Assembly (NCBI GenBank): GCA_000226015.1 | Contig: JH153689.1 | Coordinates: forward strand, 119,152-149,797 | Origin: Mnemiopsis leidyi | Lineage: Eukaryota > Ctenophora > Tentaculata > Lobata > Bolinopsidae | DNA length: 30,646 bases | Reading direction: 5' to 3' | Shown here: one piece after another, positions 1-11,700 of the stretch | How the letters are laid out: the number at the start of each line of letters is the position of its first letter | Numbering within the stretch: position 1 is the stretch's first letter | The notes under the pieces: model-generated | Databases searched by the model: none | What the model was told of the DNA's origin: nothing | The model's input: only the letters and a program-made list of their open reading frames with translations | Position numbers and translations under genes: made by a program

Positions 1-327
1 GTATGTAAGGCAGGGAAGAGTAAAGACTTCCAAGATAAATCGTATTCGAAGGAATGTTTAAATGAAAGGGTTATGTTGTTTTGGAATAAGCTACCCATAG
101 AGGTGAAGATGGCATTAAATTTAAATGTTTTTAAGTCTAATTTGGAGATCTTTAAGAGAAAAACTAATGCTTTAGGAATTTATGGTAGTGGGAACTTCTG
201 GGATATTTCTGATGAGGTCTTAAACCGTATTGAAAGTGGAAGTTATTTAGAGAATAAGATGAGACATAATAGTTTCCTCAAGGATCACCCTTTTGTAGCT
301 AGAAAAAGGTTTATTAACATTAATTAG
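1..327 (+). pseudogene. C-terminal end of a non-LTR retrotransposon (LINE) reverse-transcriptase ORF
   Basis: The frame is open from the first base of the window to a TAG at 325-327, so the ORF enters from the left. Near its middle it has FWNKLPIEVK followed by NVFKSNLEIFK. This W-N-x-L-P ... F-K-x-x-L-x-x-F signature is the typical extreme C-terminus of APE-type LINE ORF2 proteins, just past the reverse-transcriptase domain. The piece is followed by an AT-rich 3' tail ending in TTTA repeats at 420-441, as expected for a LINE 3' end. I see only the last 108 codons; whether the rest is intact lies outside the window. Confidence 0.7.
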
Positions 328-441
328 GATTTAAATTTTTGGTATTTTTTAGATTTTTTAATTTTAAAGCTTTTTAGATTCTTTGTGAGAGTAGGTGTGA
401 TGATATTGGCATCATTATTCGTTATTTATTTATTTATTTAT
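328..441 (+). repeat. LINE 3' UTR with terminal stem-loop and TTTA repeats
   Basis: This is the AT-rich tail that follows the LINE ORF. It contains a small stem-loop at 398-417 (TGATGAT ... ATCATTA) and ends in a run of TTTA units. A second, diverged copy of the same tail lies at about 19378-19500. Such a stem-loop next to a simple-repeat end is the usual recognition site for the LINE reverse transcriptase. Confidence 0.6.
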
Positions 442-1030
442 AAGGTTTTTGACGGCATGATCTTATCTAGCAGGGTTGCAGACCGGATTTGCATAGATTT
501 TTTATAGTACTGAATTCTTGTAGGTTTAAATATCATAATTTCGTAATAATTAGCAATTATTATATATTTAAGGAAATACAACAAGTCATCACAACGTGTA
601 CTCTTCATCAGACAGATATTAAAATCTCCTGTTATTATCACATTGGCCTTCTTGAGTATCTTACTCGAGATATCATTATCAAATTTATTGATAAACGGTA
701 TAACATCGCATCAGTGGCATTACAGTGTCTGTAGTATGCTCCAACAAGTAGTGGCCTATTATGTCTTGTATTAACCTTTACATACAATAAGTCGCATGTG
801 TTATGTGAGTAGGTAAAACTAGGTAAAACTTTCAACCAAAAGAGTTTCTTTACAACACATTCACTGTGATTTTGGGGCTTATTCACGGAAATTCCAAGTT
901 CGATTTTCATTGACACATGGTCCCTACTTTCCAGGTTGGAAAGTAATTTTACATTAGATACTAATGCATCATTAGTATATAAGACTTGTACATCCTGTAC
1001 CTGTTCAAAAATCTCAATCTATCCCATAAT
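438..1030 (-). pseudogene. Decayed LINE endonuclease (APE/EEP domain) fragment
   Basis: On the minus strand two broken frames (638-916, then 438-641) give, in order, LLVGAYYRH, then IITGDFNI, then KPTRIQ and SATLLDKI. These correspond to the Y-R-P, G-D-F-N and P-T-R ... L-D-x-I blocks of LINE apurinic-type endonucleases. Stops or frame changes separate the blocks, so the copy is dead. Upstream at about 917-1030 is a further piece resembling the S-D-H end of the same domain, which is out of order. The fragment ends abruptly where the opposite-strand LINE tail begins, which fits insertion of one element into another. Confidence 0.6.
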
Positions 1031-1249
1031 ATTTATACCCATAAATGTATATCTCTGTAATACAAATGATGCCGATATTTCTATAAGTTAATAAACAATG
1101 CTTCATCTCATAAAGCTTGTTGCAGATTTTTTAGTTTCTATATATGAAAAATTATATATGATCAAATACTGGATTGTGTCACAATTTTGTATTCAATTTA
1201 AATCAACACACTAGGGCAATTGCAATTAAAGTATTATTTGTCACACCTG

Positions 1250-1500
1250 TACCGGGTACCCAGGCTTTTACAATTTACAGTTTTACTGAAGGGGCTCCTT
1301 GAAGATTCTAGATCTTTCAAATGAGACCCTCCTCATTTAACCCTCAATCAACCCGGTCATTCAGCTGAGTCGACCAAAGAAGATTGCATAGGCAAATTCC
1401 CTTAGCGCACTTCGCTAGGATTGGCAGATCTGTGACTCGAACCCCCGATCTTCGGCATAGAATGTCTGGGTAGATACCACTACACCACTAATCACCACCA
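1250..1500 (-). repeat. tRNA-derived SINE
   Basis: On the minus strand there is an A-box-like TGGTGTAGTGGTA (1475-1487), then a B-box-like GGGTTCGAGTCAC (1432-1444). This is the spacing and order of an RNA polymerase III tRNA promoter. The downstream body continues to about 1250. A diverged copy of the body lies at 26779-26900 in the other orientation, so this is a dispersed family and not a functional tRNA. A short duplication of the ACCACTACACCA segment (1477-1512) lies at its 5' edge. Confidence 0.65.
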
Positions 1501-1549
1501 CTACACCACCAACCCACTTTAACCAAAATAACTGGCACATTTCATCAAG

Positions 1550-4066
1550 ATGGACTCTGTTTTGTTTGAATTACATAGTATGACCCAAGGGTGAAACTTT
1601 TTGCCAAATGGAAAGATACAGGAACATACCATTTTATACCAGCTTACTATTAACAGGAAGGTGGTTTAGCATGTAATGAATGAAAGGCATTAGCAATGTA
1701 AAACAATTTTTAGTTCATCACAGTGGATGTTCTTTTGCCAAATTTGGGACTGTCGGTTCATTTATCTTGTCTGCAAGTGAGAATGAATCTTCAAAGCTAT
1801 ATGTTATTGAACAAGAAGTAAGTGCCCACCATTTAATTTCACAAATTTGAAAATATGTGTCATGTCTTATGATTTGTCAAACTAATTAATTGATCACCCA
1901 TTAATTAGATTATCACTGCAGGATTTTAAGGAGATATTTCGTCTCCGAGACCACAGTGGATATGTTAATCATGGGGAATTTAGTCATGATGGAAAAATGT
2001 TTGCAACTTGCTCTAATGATAAGACTGCCATAGTGTATTCTCTTGAAACTGGTAAGGTATGTTGCTTGTTTAAGTAAAGTGCAATAAATCCGAAGTATTT
2101 AAATCATTTACTTAAGCTCCATAGAAATTGCCATAGAAATTTTAACAACTTTACATGAATGTTAAGAAGTAGTTTTATGATATTAAGTGCCATAATCTCA
2201 TGATAACAATTTTCAGACGCTGAGCCGAGTGACCCATCACAACTTTGGAGTTAGCTGGTGCACCTTCTCTCCAGACAGCACAGTTCTTTGTACTTGTAGT
2301 TGGGATAACAGTGTCGCACTTTCTTTTGCTGATTCGGGGAAGTTTGCTACAAATTTGTTGGGCCACAGAAACCCTGTCACTTCTGCAGATTTTAGCATCA
2401 CTGGCCAACTGGTATTAACTTTTGACTTACATCTTAAAGTTTTAAATCTGCCTGGAGACAATATAAACTTATTGTAATTGATGCATGCTGATCAACCAGA
2501 TCTTAATTTAAATAAAGTAAGAGTATTAGAAATCCAATTTCTTGTTGGCTTACTTAATGACTGTACTACAGTAAACTGAATAATGCTTCTCACTGAGCTG
2601 CTATGACTTTCAGGCCACATCCTCCTGGGACAAGACTGTCAGGATCTGGGACGTGAACAAAGGAGTGTCATGTCCAATGACAGGACACTTAGATGTTGTG
2701 TGGTGTGTTGCTTACTGTCCTACTAATCCAAACGTTGTGGCATCTGTCAGCAGGGACTGTACCACATGTCTCTTGGACACTAGGATGGGAGGTTGGTTTG
2801 TTTTATAGACTGTATAATGTAGACCTCGCACTGTAATATTATCATACAATAATCATAAAACAATCTCAGATTAGAAAAGGGTTGCCATGTTTTGTTTTTG
2901 AAATATTGCTCAAAAGCCCATAAATTAATGAATAAATATCTTATTTTAGAGGGCCTCTCATAATCGGCGGTTCAGATTTTGCTGAAACTAAACATTGCCA
3001 GTCACTCTACCTTGGCAATCAGGGAATTTTTGAGGTTCATTAGGAAAGGCTTTCCATGTTTTGTTTTTGACGTATTGTTTAAAAACCCTTAGAGAAGGCC
3101 ACTCTAAAACAGTCACTTCAGATTCTCCTTAAACACGGTTTAGGGAGAATCTGTAGTAACTGTTTAATAAACAGTGCCAATCATTCTAACTCGATAATCA
3201 GAGGATATTTTTATGTTATGAAACGGTTTTTATGCCTTGCTTTGAGATATCGTTAAATAAAAGCCCCTGAACTGTTGAACAAATACGTTATGTACAGATT
3301 TCGCTGATACATGCCAGTCGCCCTAACTCGATAATCGAGTCTAGAAACGGTTTCCATACCTTGTTTTTTAAAAATCGCTCAAAAGCCCCTAAACTGTTGG
3401 ATGACTACGTCATTTTAAAGGGCCACTCAAAAACAGTGCAAGTCATTAAACCTCGATTATTTTCAAATTGTTTACGTTTCTCACGCCACCGTAAATTGAA
3501 TTGCAGCACATGTCAATATGTCATGCTATATATTGTAGTCCTTTAACTAACAATCTCATTCTCCAGGACGTGTAGCCACGTTGTCAGACGGCACTGCCAA
3601 AATGAACTGTGTGACATTTTCCCGGGATGGAGTAAAGCTGGCTACCGCTGGAGCTAGATCTAACATCACTCTGAGAGATCCTGCAAATCCTGTGAGTTGA
3701 GTGCTTGACTTTTCGAGTGACTAATTTGGCAATTATTGTCCATTTGTTCTGTTAGAATGTTAGACATTAGTTCCTGAAATGAGAATCCTTAATATTTCAA
3801 TTCTCGACAACCTCAGATAACCATCCTGTCTATTACTCTCTTGCCTTCAGGGCCAACACCTCACTCACACAAGCGGACACAGAGGGAAGATTAACAGTGT
3901 CTCCTTCTCCCCTTGCAGTAGGTTTCTAGCAACTGCCGGAGAAGATGGTATGGTAAATATTTGGGATACCAACCTCGTCGAGGACGATGTCGATGATTTG
4001 TCAAACATGCTCAACTACTCGGATATGATGGGAGAGAATTCGGCAAATGTAGCCATGGGATTTTGA
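1550..4066 (+). CDS. WD40-repeat protein, seven exons
   Basis: Exons: 1550-1577, 1714-1817, 1922-2056, 2217-2411, 2614-2791, 3567-3691, 3851-4066. All introns are GT-AG and all phases agree, giving 326 residues. The protein is almost entirely WD40 repeats; visible blade ends include SNDKTAIVY, SSWDKTVRIWD and GEDGMVNIWD, with G-H dipeptides before the blades (LGH, TGH, SGH). About seven blades fit one beta-propeller, a protein-interaction scaffold. The start ATG at 1550 gives a short first exon (MDSVLFELH) and is the least certain part. The tail is acidic (VEDDVDDLSN). I do not recognise a specific orthologue. Exon boundaries were inferred by eye. Confidence 0.8.
2792..3566 (+). repeat. Intron 5 of the WD40 gene, built from degenerate tandem repeats
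   Basis: A unit starting with CCATGTTTTGTTTTTGA-like sequence and followed by AAAAGCCC recurs near 2885, 3054, 3230 and 3354, with spacings of about 169, 176 and 124 bases. Other shared blocks are CTCGATAATC and ACTGTTGAACAAATACGT-like segments. No ORF of note lies here. Confidence 0.55.
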
Positions 4067-4498
4067 ACATCTGTATCATTATATATTATTCGGTTAAATT
4101 TAGGGAAGATGACTGCCATCCCAGCATTTACCTGAGACGAAATAAAGGATTCATGAATTACCTGGTACAACTGAGATGCTATTGCTATATCTATTTTGCC
4201 AGTTAAGATGCTTTACAATATCAACTTTTAGTAGGTAGTTTATAATTGATTTATTGATTGATATGTTTGAATCAATAATTTTGGTTTCATACCAAGAGAT
4301 TTTCAACATATTTTCAGAATTTTTAGTTTAATCATTGAGATACGATTTTTAAAGTACGACCTAACAGAAAATTGAATCTTCTTGCTAAGTTTAAAATTGA
4401 AAAATTTAAAAATTATAAATTGCTTCCAAAAAAGGGTTCATTTAAATGTCAGGCTGCTCGAAAGTTCCAAATACTTCCTAACCTTAATGTTTTGTAGG
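4067..4498. other. Spacer between the WD40 gene and ZPR1
   Basis: AT-rich sequence holding the WD40 gene 3' end and the 5' flank of ZPR1. A TTTTGTAG immediately before the ZPR1 start codon could be a splice acceptor for a 5' UTR exon. Nothing else was recognised. Confidence 0.4.
4141..4146 (+). terminator. Polyadenylation signal of the WD40 gene
   Basis: AATAAA lies 75 bases after the stop codon of the WD40 gene. It is the first canonical signal downstream and no other gene ends here. Confidence 0.55.
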
Positions 4499-5806
4499 AT
4501 GGATCCGATTATAGTAGATCTGACTTCCGAGAACCCGGTGTACGAGATGTCAAGTGCGTGCATGGAGTGCTACAGAGAGGGGACTACCCGTTTGATGCTT
4601 ACCAGCATTCCGTATTTCAAAGAGATCATTGTCAGTTCTTTTTCCTGTGAGCATTGCAATAATTTTAATAGCTCAGTTCAGCCTGCGTCCACACATGCGG
4701 CAAAAGGAGTTAGGTACACTTTAACCGCTTCAAATATTACAGATCTTAACCGCCAAGTCATCAAATCCGAGTTTGCAACAATAACAGTCCCAGAAATAGA
4801 TCTGGAAATTCCGCGAGAAGCTCAAAAAGGCTCCTCCAGTACTGTGGAGGGTTTCCTTACCAAAACTAGGGATGGGCTTTTAGATAAGCAGCCGGAAAGA
4901 AGAGAAGTTTGTCCTGATATAGCCGAACAGATTGACAAATTTTGCAGTCGTCTGGATAATCTTCTTTTAGTTGAAACTCCATTCACATTCATTCTGGAAG
5001 ATCCAACTGGCAACAGCTTTGTCGAAAATCCCAATGCCCCAGAAGCCGATCCTTTCCTTAAAACAGAACATTACATTCGCTCAAAAGACGATGAGGATTT
5101 GCTCGGGATTACAGAAATAAAGGAAGCTCAGGATGATGAGGGAGAAGAGAAACCTCAAGTTGTACAAAATGAAGAGTCAGAGGTAATCACCTTCGAGGCT
5201 ATGTGCAATGCATGTGGCAAAGAGGCGGTATGTAATATGAAGGAAGTACAAATACCTTTCTTTAAGAAGATTCTGTTGATGGCCAATATTTGTGATCACT
5301 GTGGTTATAAAGATTCGGAAGTAAAAAGTGCCGGTGGAATTGCAGAAAAGGGCCAGAGAATAAAATTAAAGATGACTGATTCAGACATGGACTTAGATCG
5401 GGACATCCTTAAATCAGAAACTGCATCTGTAAACATTCTAGAACTAGGAGTACAGTTGACTTCTGGTGCGTTAGGTGGACGTTTCACTACCATCGAAGGT
5501 CTACTAAACCAAGTCAAAGATCAGCTTGAGTCCGTCAACCCATTTTCTTTAGGTGACAGTGCAACAAGATCCTCAGCCAGCAAAATGTCGGAGGTCATCC
5601 AGGGAATTCAAGATATCATCGATCACAAAAAGCTGGTGGAACTCATTGTGGAGGACCCAGCTGGAAACAGCTACATCCAAAATGTTTATGCACCGGATGA
5701 AGATCCAAATTTAACTGTCGAATTTTATGAAAGAACAGAGGAGGATAACGACGAGCTTGGGATTACAGATATGAAGACAGAAGGTTATGAAGAAGATGCC
5801 AGCTGA
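4499..5806 (+). CDS. ZPR1: Zinc finger protein ZPR1
   Basis: A single-exon gene of 435 residues (human ZPR1 is about 459). It has two tandem ZPR1 modules. Each begins with a C4 zinc finger CX2CX25CX2C (C21/C24/C50/C53 and C236/C239/C265/C268) and continues with the family landmarks GTTRLMLTSIPYFKE, KGVRYTL, STVEGFL, then LEDPTGNSFVENPNAP in copy one and VEDPAGNSYIQNVYAP in copy two. The C-terminus ends with the hallmark ELGITDMKTEGYE. ZPR1 is known as an assembly chaperone of translation elongation factor eEF1A that also moves to the nucleus on growth signals. I chose the ATG at 4499: the frame is open further upstream but has no good start, and the MDPII start aligns with the family. No introns are seen in the coding region. 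Confidence 0.95.
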   Translation: MDPIIVDLTSENPVYEMSSACMECYREGTTRLMLTSIPYFKEIIVSSFSCEHCNNFNSSVQPASTHAAKGVRYTLTASNITDLNRQVIKSEFATITVPEIDLEIPREAQKGSSSTVEGFLTKTRDGLLDKQPERREVCPDIAEQIDKFCSRLDNLLLVETPFTFILEDPTGNSFVENPNAPEADPFLKTEHYIRSKDDEDLLGITEIKEAQDDEGEEKPQVVQNEESEVITFEAMCNACGKEAVCNMKEVQIPFFKKILLMANICDHCGYKDSEVKSAGGIAEKGQRIKLKMTDSDMDLDRDILKSETASVNILELGVQLTSGALGGRFTTIEGLLNQVKDQLESVNPFSLGDSATRSSASKMSEVIQGIQDIIDHKKLVELIVEDPAGNSYIQNVYAPDEDPNLTVEFYERTEEDNDELGITDMKTEGYEEDAS

Positions 5807-6330
5807 CACGGCAAATAATTTTTTAGTTTTTATCTAGGAATTGCTATGTAGCCGTTTCTCCCTGGGGGCACTTTAAAAGCAAAGTCGAAAATGTTTTTGT
5901 TGATAAAAACCTTAGGTACTGTCTAAGTAGCTACCTCACTATCTTTGTGCCATAGTCATTCATTGCTTCTTTTTCATGTTTCCGTCTTAAAATTAATTGT
6001 TCACAGTAACAATTTCTTGTCGAGCTGAGTCTGATTGTGCTCTTTGTTAACCCTTTTATTTATTGCAGAATTCTGTAGCAACCGATTAGTTTCATTTTGC
6101 CCATCATAATATTCATAGAAGTTGTTTTAAATGGTTTATGCATGTATCATATGCATATTATTATTGGTAACCGAGTTTGAAATTAGATTTGTCAGGCAAT
6201 ATAATGTCTTATAGATAGATAATGTAATTGAGATCATGCATAAGTTGCCAAATGATAGTGTATCTCCATCGAATTATTACCGACAAGGGTTTCCTTAACT
6301 TTCTTCTGACATTTGATTTGTTTCAGTTTC
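5807..6330. other. Spacer between ZPR1 and GUF1
   Basis: AT-rich 3' UTR and promoter sequence. TTTGTTTCAG at 6317-6326, just before the GUF1 start, looks like a splice acceptor, so GUF1 may have a 5' UTR intron here. No canonical AATAAA was found for ZPR1. Nothing else was recognised. Confidence 0.35.
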
Positions 6331-8368
6331 ATGAACATATGGCAACCTTCTAAGCGGTTCATAACACGACTTCCCAACGTTTTACATCGATCTTTATCAG
6401 ATGGTGTTGAAACTTTCCCGAGATTCAATCCTGAACACATCAGAAACTTTTCTATTATAGCTCACGTTGATCATGGAAAGAGTACTTTGGCAGACAGATT
6501 GATTGAAATAGGAGGAGTTAAGTCCTCGCTTCCACAACAGCTTGACAATTTACAAGTAGAGCGGGAGAGAGGTATAACAGTTAAAGCCCAATGTGCTTCC
6601 CTGAGGTACACCTACATGGGGCAGGAGTATCTGCTTAACTTGATAGACACACCTGGCCATGCTGACTTCACCCACGAAGTTGGCAGATCTTTGTTTCTTA
6701 GTGACGGAGCAATCTTGTTGGTAGATGCTACCCAAGGGGTTCAAGCACAGACTGTCAGCAATTTTTACACTGCTTTCGAAAACGATCTTTTTGTTCTTGG
6801 GGCTCTAAATAAGATTGACATGCCAAATGCGAAAGTGGGATCATGCAAAATGGAAATGTCAAAGATGTTTGATCTTTTTGACAGTCAAATAACCGAAATA
6901 TCTGCAAAAACTGGTGAAAATGTTGAAAAGCTTCTTCCACAAGTAATAGAACTAGTACCTCCACCACGGGGCAATCCTAGTGCAGATCTTGTTGCCATTT
7001 TACATGATTGTCAATACCTTTCCTCCTCCGGTAATGTACTTTTAACTGTCTTAATCAAAGAAGGTACCCTTAACTCTAGGGACTCAGTTTGCCTCCTTAG
7101 TTCTGGTAAGACATTTCCGGTTCGTGAAATTGGAGTATTTCAGCCAGAGCCGCTGCCAACTTCGAACTTATCTGCTGGACAGTTGGGTTATCTTATCTTG
7201 AAGGTGAAGGATGTGGAGGATGTTATTATTGGTGACACTATTTGCATGCCAGGCTCAATAGTGGAGCCCCTGAAAACCATCCCCAAACCCAAGCCGTCGA
7301 TATTTTCAGGGGTGTTTCCAGATGAAAATACTGATTTTAGGTCAATGAAAGAATCTCTAGAAAAATTAGTGCGATCTGATACTTCAGTTTCCATCGAGGC
7401 CGATTCAAATCAGACTTTAGGACAGGGTTGGAATTTAGGGTTTCTAGGGACCCTGCATCGAGAAGTGTTTGCTCAAAGGCTCGCCCAAGAATTCGGTACC
7501 AGCATCATCATGACCAAACCGAGCATCACTTACCGAGCAGTACTTGATAACAACAATGAAATTGTGGAATTCAACTGTGCTAAAAACATGCCAAAGTGTT
7601 ATCACGTGATGAAGTGGGAGGAGCCGGTAGTGGAAACAACTATCATCGTCCCAGGAGACCATCTCGCATCTGTCATTTCCCATTGCATGTCCTGCAGGGG
7701 GGTCCAGAAGGAAAATTCTACTCTAGGCGAGGGCAGGTTTTTGTTGAAATTTAACATTCCGTTGATTGAAACTGTGGATGATTTCTATAGCACAATAAAG
7801 AAACTTAGTAGTGGCTTTGCGACCTGTGATTTTGAGGAAGCTGGGTACTGGGAAACTGATCTTACTCAGGTTGATGTTCTTGTTAATGGAGACAGGGTGG
7901 ATGGCTTGTCAATGATTGTCAGATCGGACGAGATTCGTGAAGTTTCCATGAAAACGGTCAAGAATATCGCCAAGTTATTGCCTAGGGAGCAGTATAAGAT
8001 AATCATCCAATGTGTCATTGGTGTGAAAGTCCAAGCTCGTGCTGAAGTAAAACCTGTGAGTTATAATGTACTTGTTTTTTTCAGACTCGTTATTGTATCG
8101 AAAGATGATTTATTCAATTTCAATCGAGATGTTCATTCTTATAGTTTCACTTTTCATTACTTACACTTTCATACTTTTTGCATTGCCGTACTGTACACAA
8201 ATCTAAACTCAGTGCACATTTCAGTACAGGAAAGATGTTACAAAAGACCTCTATGGTGGTGACAAAACGAGAGCTATGAAGTTACTAGCTAGACAGCGGG
8301 AAGGAAAGAAGAAACTTAGAGAAAGGGCTACTGTTAAAATACCAAGGGCAGTATTCAGGACGCTTTAG
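6331..8368 (+). CDS. GUF1: Mitochondrial translation factor GUF1 (EF4/LepA GTPase)
   Basis: Two exons, 6331-8055 and 8225-8368, joined by a GTGAGT...TTTCAG intron, give 622 residues (human 669). The GTPase motifs are all present: G1 AHVDHGKST (44-52), G2 ERGITVKA, G3 DTPGHAD (106-112), G4 NKID (160-163), G5 ISAKTG. The EF-G-like domains II, III and V follow, including [12 protein letters not shown] and [15 protein letters not shown]. The second exon supplies the LepA-specific C-terminal domain with [20 protein letters not shown] and REGKKKLRE. The family acts on mitochondrial ribosomes and back-translocates or remobilises stalled ones. The first 30 residues ([14 protein letters not shown]...) are basic and acid-poor, suiting a mitochondrial presequence. 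Reading through the donor would add an unrelated tail ending at 8262, so the splice is required. Confidence 0.95.
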
Positions 8369-8735
8369 ACTTTAAGATCTTCAGTTTTTGTCTCCTTTTT
8401 TAGGATATTATTTAAATAGGGAGGAGTGTAATTTAATACGTAATCTAGGTGGATTTTATGTATATTTTCCATGCAGAATCTCGTTCTAAATTTTGAAATC
8501 GTTCGTTAATTTGTGTAATATAATATTGTTTTTATACTGTGTCGAGGTTCGAACACTGCTCATTAGCTAATTCTAGATTATTTTGAAGTCTCGCCAAAGA
8601 GGCAGTGAAAACAATTATTAGCGTTGTAATATAAACGTTATCTTATGATTCTTCATTATTACTTATTAGTGTTGTAATATAAACGTTATCTAATGATTCT
8701 TCTTTTCTTTTTTAGCACCGATGACTAATGTTTGA
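8369..8735. repeat. Spacer between GUF1 and the EDC4-like gene, with a short tandem duplication
   Basis: Contains two copies of a roughly 45-base segment (TTATTAGCGTTGTAATATAA-like, starting near 8615 and 8664; period about 49). The 3' side has a pyrimidine tract and TTTTTTAG at about 8708-8714 that could be an acceptor for the 5' UTR of the next gene. No coding potential was seen. Confidence 0.45.
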
Positions 8736-11700
8736 ATGGACATGACAGTCGTACAAACCCAGTAAGTTCCGAAATTACAATTTTTTGTTGCAATTTCAAA
8801 ATAACAACCGACAAAGTCCGAATAAGAAGCAGAAGTTCAATAGTAGTGAGACTCTTATAGACATTTCCAGTACCTTTATGATAATTGATATTTCTTATCG
8901 CGATACATCCGATCAAATACCACGTGTTCTACTGCAGAACATTTAAAGGGGAGGACGAGCAGATAGTTCTCCCTGTAACTGACGACGTCAGACGAACTCA
9001 AGTGAAACTACCAAATGTTACCACCTCAAAAAGCAGGCTGGTCCGTCTTCTGAATTCTAGCCTTTTTCTGGAAATTTTCTTAATATTGGTGTTAATCTGA
9101 AACTTTTCAGTATCCTTAAGCGTTTAATTTAGTTAATTGTTAAATTGTATGTCTAAATCTGCTCAATTTTCAATATTTATGGAGGTACACTTCTAACTTA
9201 TCCTGAACAAATATTTTATTGCATGATATTATCTATCGAGGTCAGCGTTGTCCATTTAAATTTTTTCCCGCTTCTCACCCACACTACCCTCAGGTGCTGG
9301 TCGACAAGATGACGAGTGTAAAACGTCCTGAACCGGCCCCCAACCAGCGCATCCTCTGTACCTCCCAACATTACATAGCCTCCCTAGTCTCCACAAGGAC
9401 TGGACCTATCATCAAGTTGTACGACAAGGAGGACATCGGAAAGTGCACCAAGATCAAGGACATTACAGGCCGGGTGGTTAACATCATGTTCCGGAACGTC
9501 CCAACCTCCGCAGGGACGTCCGACAGCGAGGGGCGTCCAGACGAGTTGTTTGCTGTGATATCTGTGACAGAGGAGACGGGGGAGCTTTGGCTGGCGGTGT
9601 ATGAGATCTTGCTCAATGATAAGGGAGATTTGGAGTATCCTTTTGAAGTTCTGATATTTTACATCGCTTTAATGAAAGTGCAACAAATTTCTCGTAGAAT
9701 GACTCAGTAGTCAATACAGTTATCTCTAGATATTTCTCTCTGCCTTCCAATTTTTCTCAATCCGACAGTTATGTCCTTAACTCGAGTCTCAGTAACAGCG
9801 AGGTAATTAAACTCATGTTGTGTAACGACATACTGAGCTATGAAGAAGATGCTAGACCAGTCTTAGCGATACAGCCCTCTACCCCTACTACTTTCATCGC
9901 AGTAGCTGTTCGACAAACAGTGTATTTCGGTGAGACATTCATTCAGTTTTGTATGTAATGCCTTTTTTCCTTTAGACCTTTAGTACACATTTAAAATTCT
10001 TTTGAATATAGCATCTGCAAATTCACCTAGTTTTGCGCCTGCTTACCCACTGATATGGGGTTAAAATCGGTACAGTAATCTTATTATTTTATCATAGTTC
10101 ATTCACCTCTTCATCTTACAGTGACGATTGAAGATGGTTGTTACAAAAATGTAACAAACTTTACGTTACAAGTGGAACATCCGATAGCAACACTTCACAT
10201 TGCTGTAGATGAGTCTGCTACCTTGTGTGCTTGTTCGAGGGACGGTACTTTGGTCTTCTACAACCCAAGTAAACTCAACATTTGTTTTATCCATTAGCCA
10301 GTCTTTTGAAATGCCAGATTGATGCTGCTGGATATATCTAGAAAATAAATTTAAAGCTGGCGTGCTCGCCAAAGAATTGACGGTGTCCGACGTCCTGCCC
10401 CAGAACATCGTGCCCCAGAGCACTTTAACCCAGAGATTTAGCCCCAGTAACGCCCTGCTTCAAAAAAGACAACTTCGTAAGGGTTAGGGTTAGGGTAAGG
10501 GTTAGGGTTTGGGTTAGGGTCGCTTGGGCCAAATATGCGGGAAAAAATGTTGTGGGGCCCGATGTTCTGGGGCAGGACGACGGGAACCAGGATTGACAAG
10601 CTAAAGGACAGCGTCCATATATGTACTTAACTTGTTTATTGTCATTGAGCCATAAAACTGCAAGGATACCCAGTATACTCGAATTTAATTTCAGTGGAGA
10701 GAGAAATGGCTGACCCAGATGGTCCGTTTAAACTGCCGAGTGTTGATGAAAACGATTGTGTAAATTGGATCGGATTTCCTGGTGAGTAAGGAATTTTGTT
10801 GGCGAGGAAGGTATGAGAAAAATCAAAGAGACTAGGTGCATTTATAGATTTTGGCATTTGTTGCCGATAAAGATGCCAGTAAATCATTTTATGCTGGAAC
10901 GCGCGAGCGACATTTCTACTTTTATTTGATAACGCACGGTATTCTAAATTTATGAAACGTACGTTTGTGCTCGCACGTTTTGCGCTTTCGGATTGCGATC
11001 AGTGGCCGTCGTCGGACGACCTGGTCGCATGAGACGAAATATGTCACATGTTAAGCCTAATAGAACTTTAAAACACTAATCAATCTATCATGTGGCTTAT
11101 TAAACTTGAAAATAATCGAAATTAGGATACTGCGCGTCACATCGCCCATCGGCATTATTTACTTCCAGCAGTGCACGGAGGCCCGAGCTGCGAGCGAATA
11201 CCTCTAACCCCTTAAACATTAACAGTTAAAAATGAACAAGACTCTAACTGCTAACTACTTCTCAGACGACTCAAGTGATTGCGAGGACCCCGAGAACTCC
11301 AGAGTTTGGACGAATCTAATAGCTGCAACGGACACGAGCATCATCATACTGTCCCTAACCCACTGGACAGTAACATACCGGCTAGATTTGATTCTTCCAG
11401 AAGATCAGGTCATGAACCGCATTTGAAATAATCTATTGTTTTAACTTTGAACCGTGACTTCTTACTGACGATATTCATGGCATAGTGGAGGTGCTTCTAT
11501 ATAGGCAATATAGGGAATATAAATAAATATCAATCGCTCTCTCTCTCTAGTACTTGCTAACCATTAACCAATGTTGTTAACGTTTAGGACCTCTCTGAAC
11601 GCCTGCTGTACAGCCTGGACGACCGTGGTCGGTTCCTGGTCATTTCTTCCAAGAACTCCAACTACCTGTACGTCTTGGAACTTACCACCACACAAGGACA

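Noticed and set aside
1430..1490. Functional tRNA gene on the minus strand (A and B boxes present)
   Set aside because: No acceptor-stem pairing or anticodon arm could be made, and a second copy of the attached body occurs elsewhere, so it is a SINE head.
4382..4498. N-terminal extension of ZPR1 from the open frame upstream
   Set aside because: It begins without an ATG, its residues do not resemble the family, and the ATG at 4499 matches the expected start.
8056..8262. Unspliced GUF1 C-terminus
   Set aside because: The residues after 8055 are unlike any LepA protein, while splicing from GTGAGT to 8225 restores the YRKDV...YGGD block.
10478..10520. True chromosome-end telomere or fusion scar
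   Set aside because: The tract is short, degenerate and bounded by inverted repeats inside an intron, so an element origin fits better.
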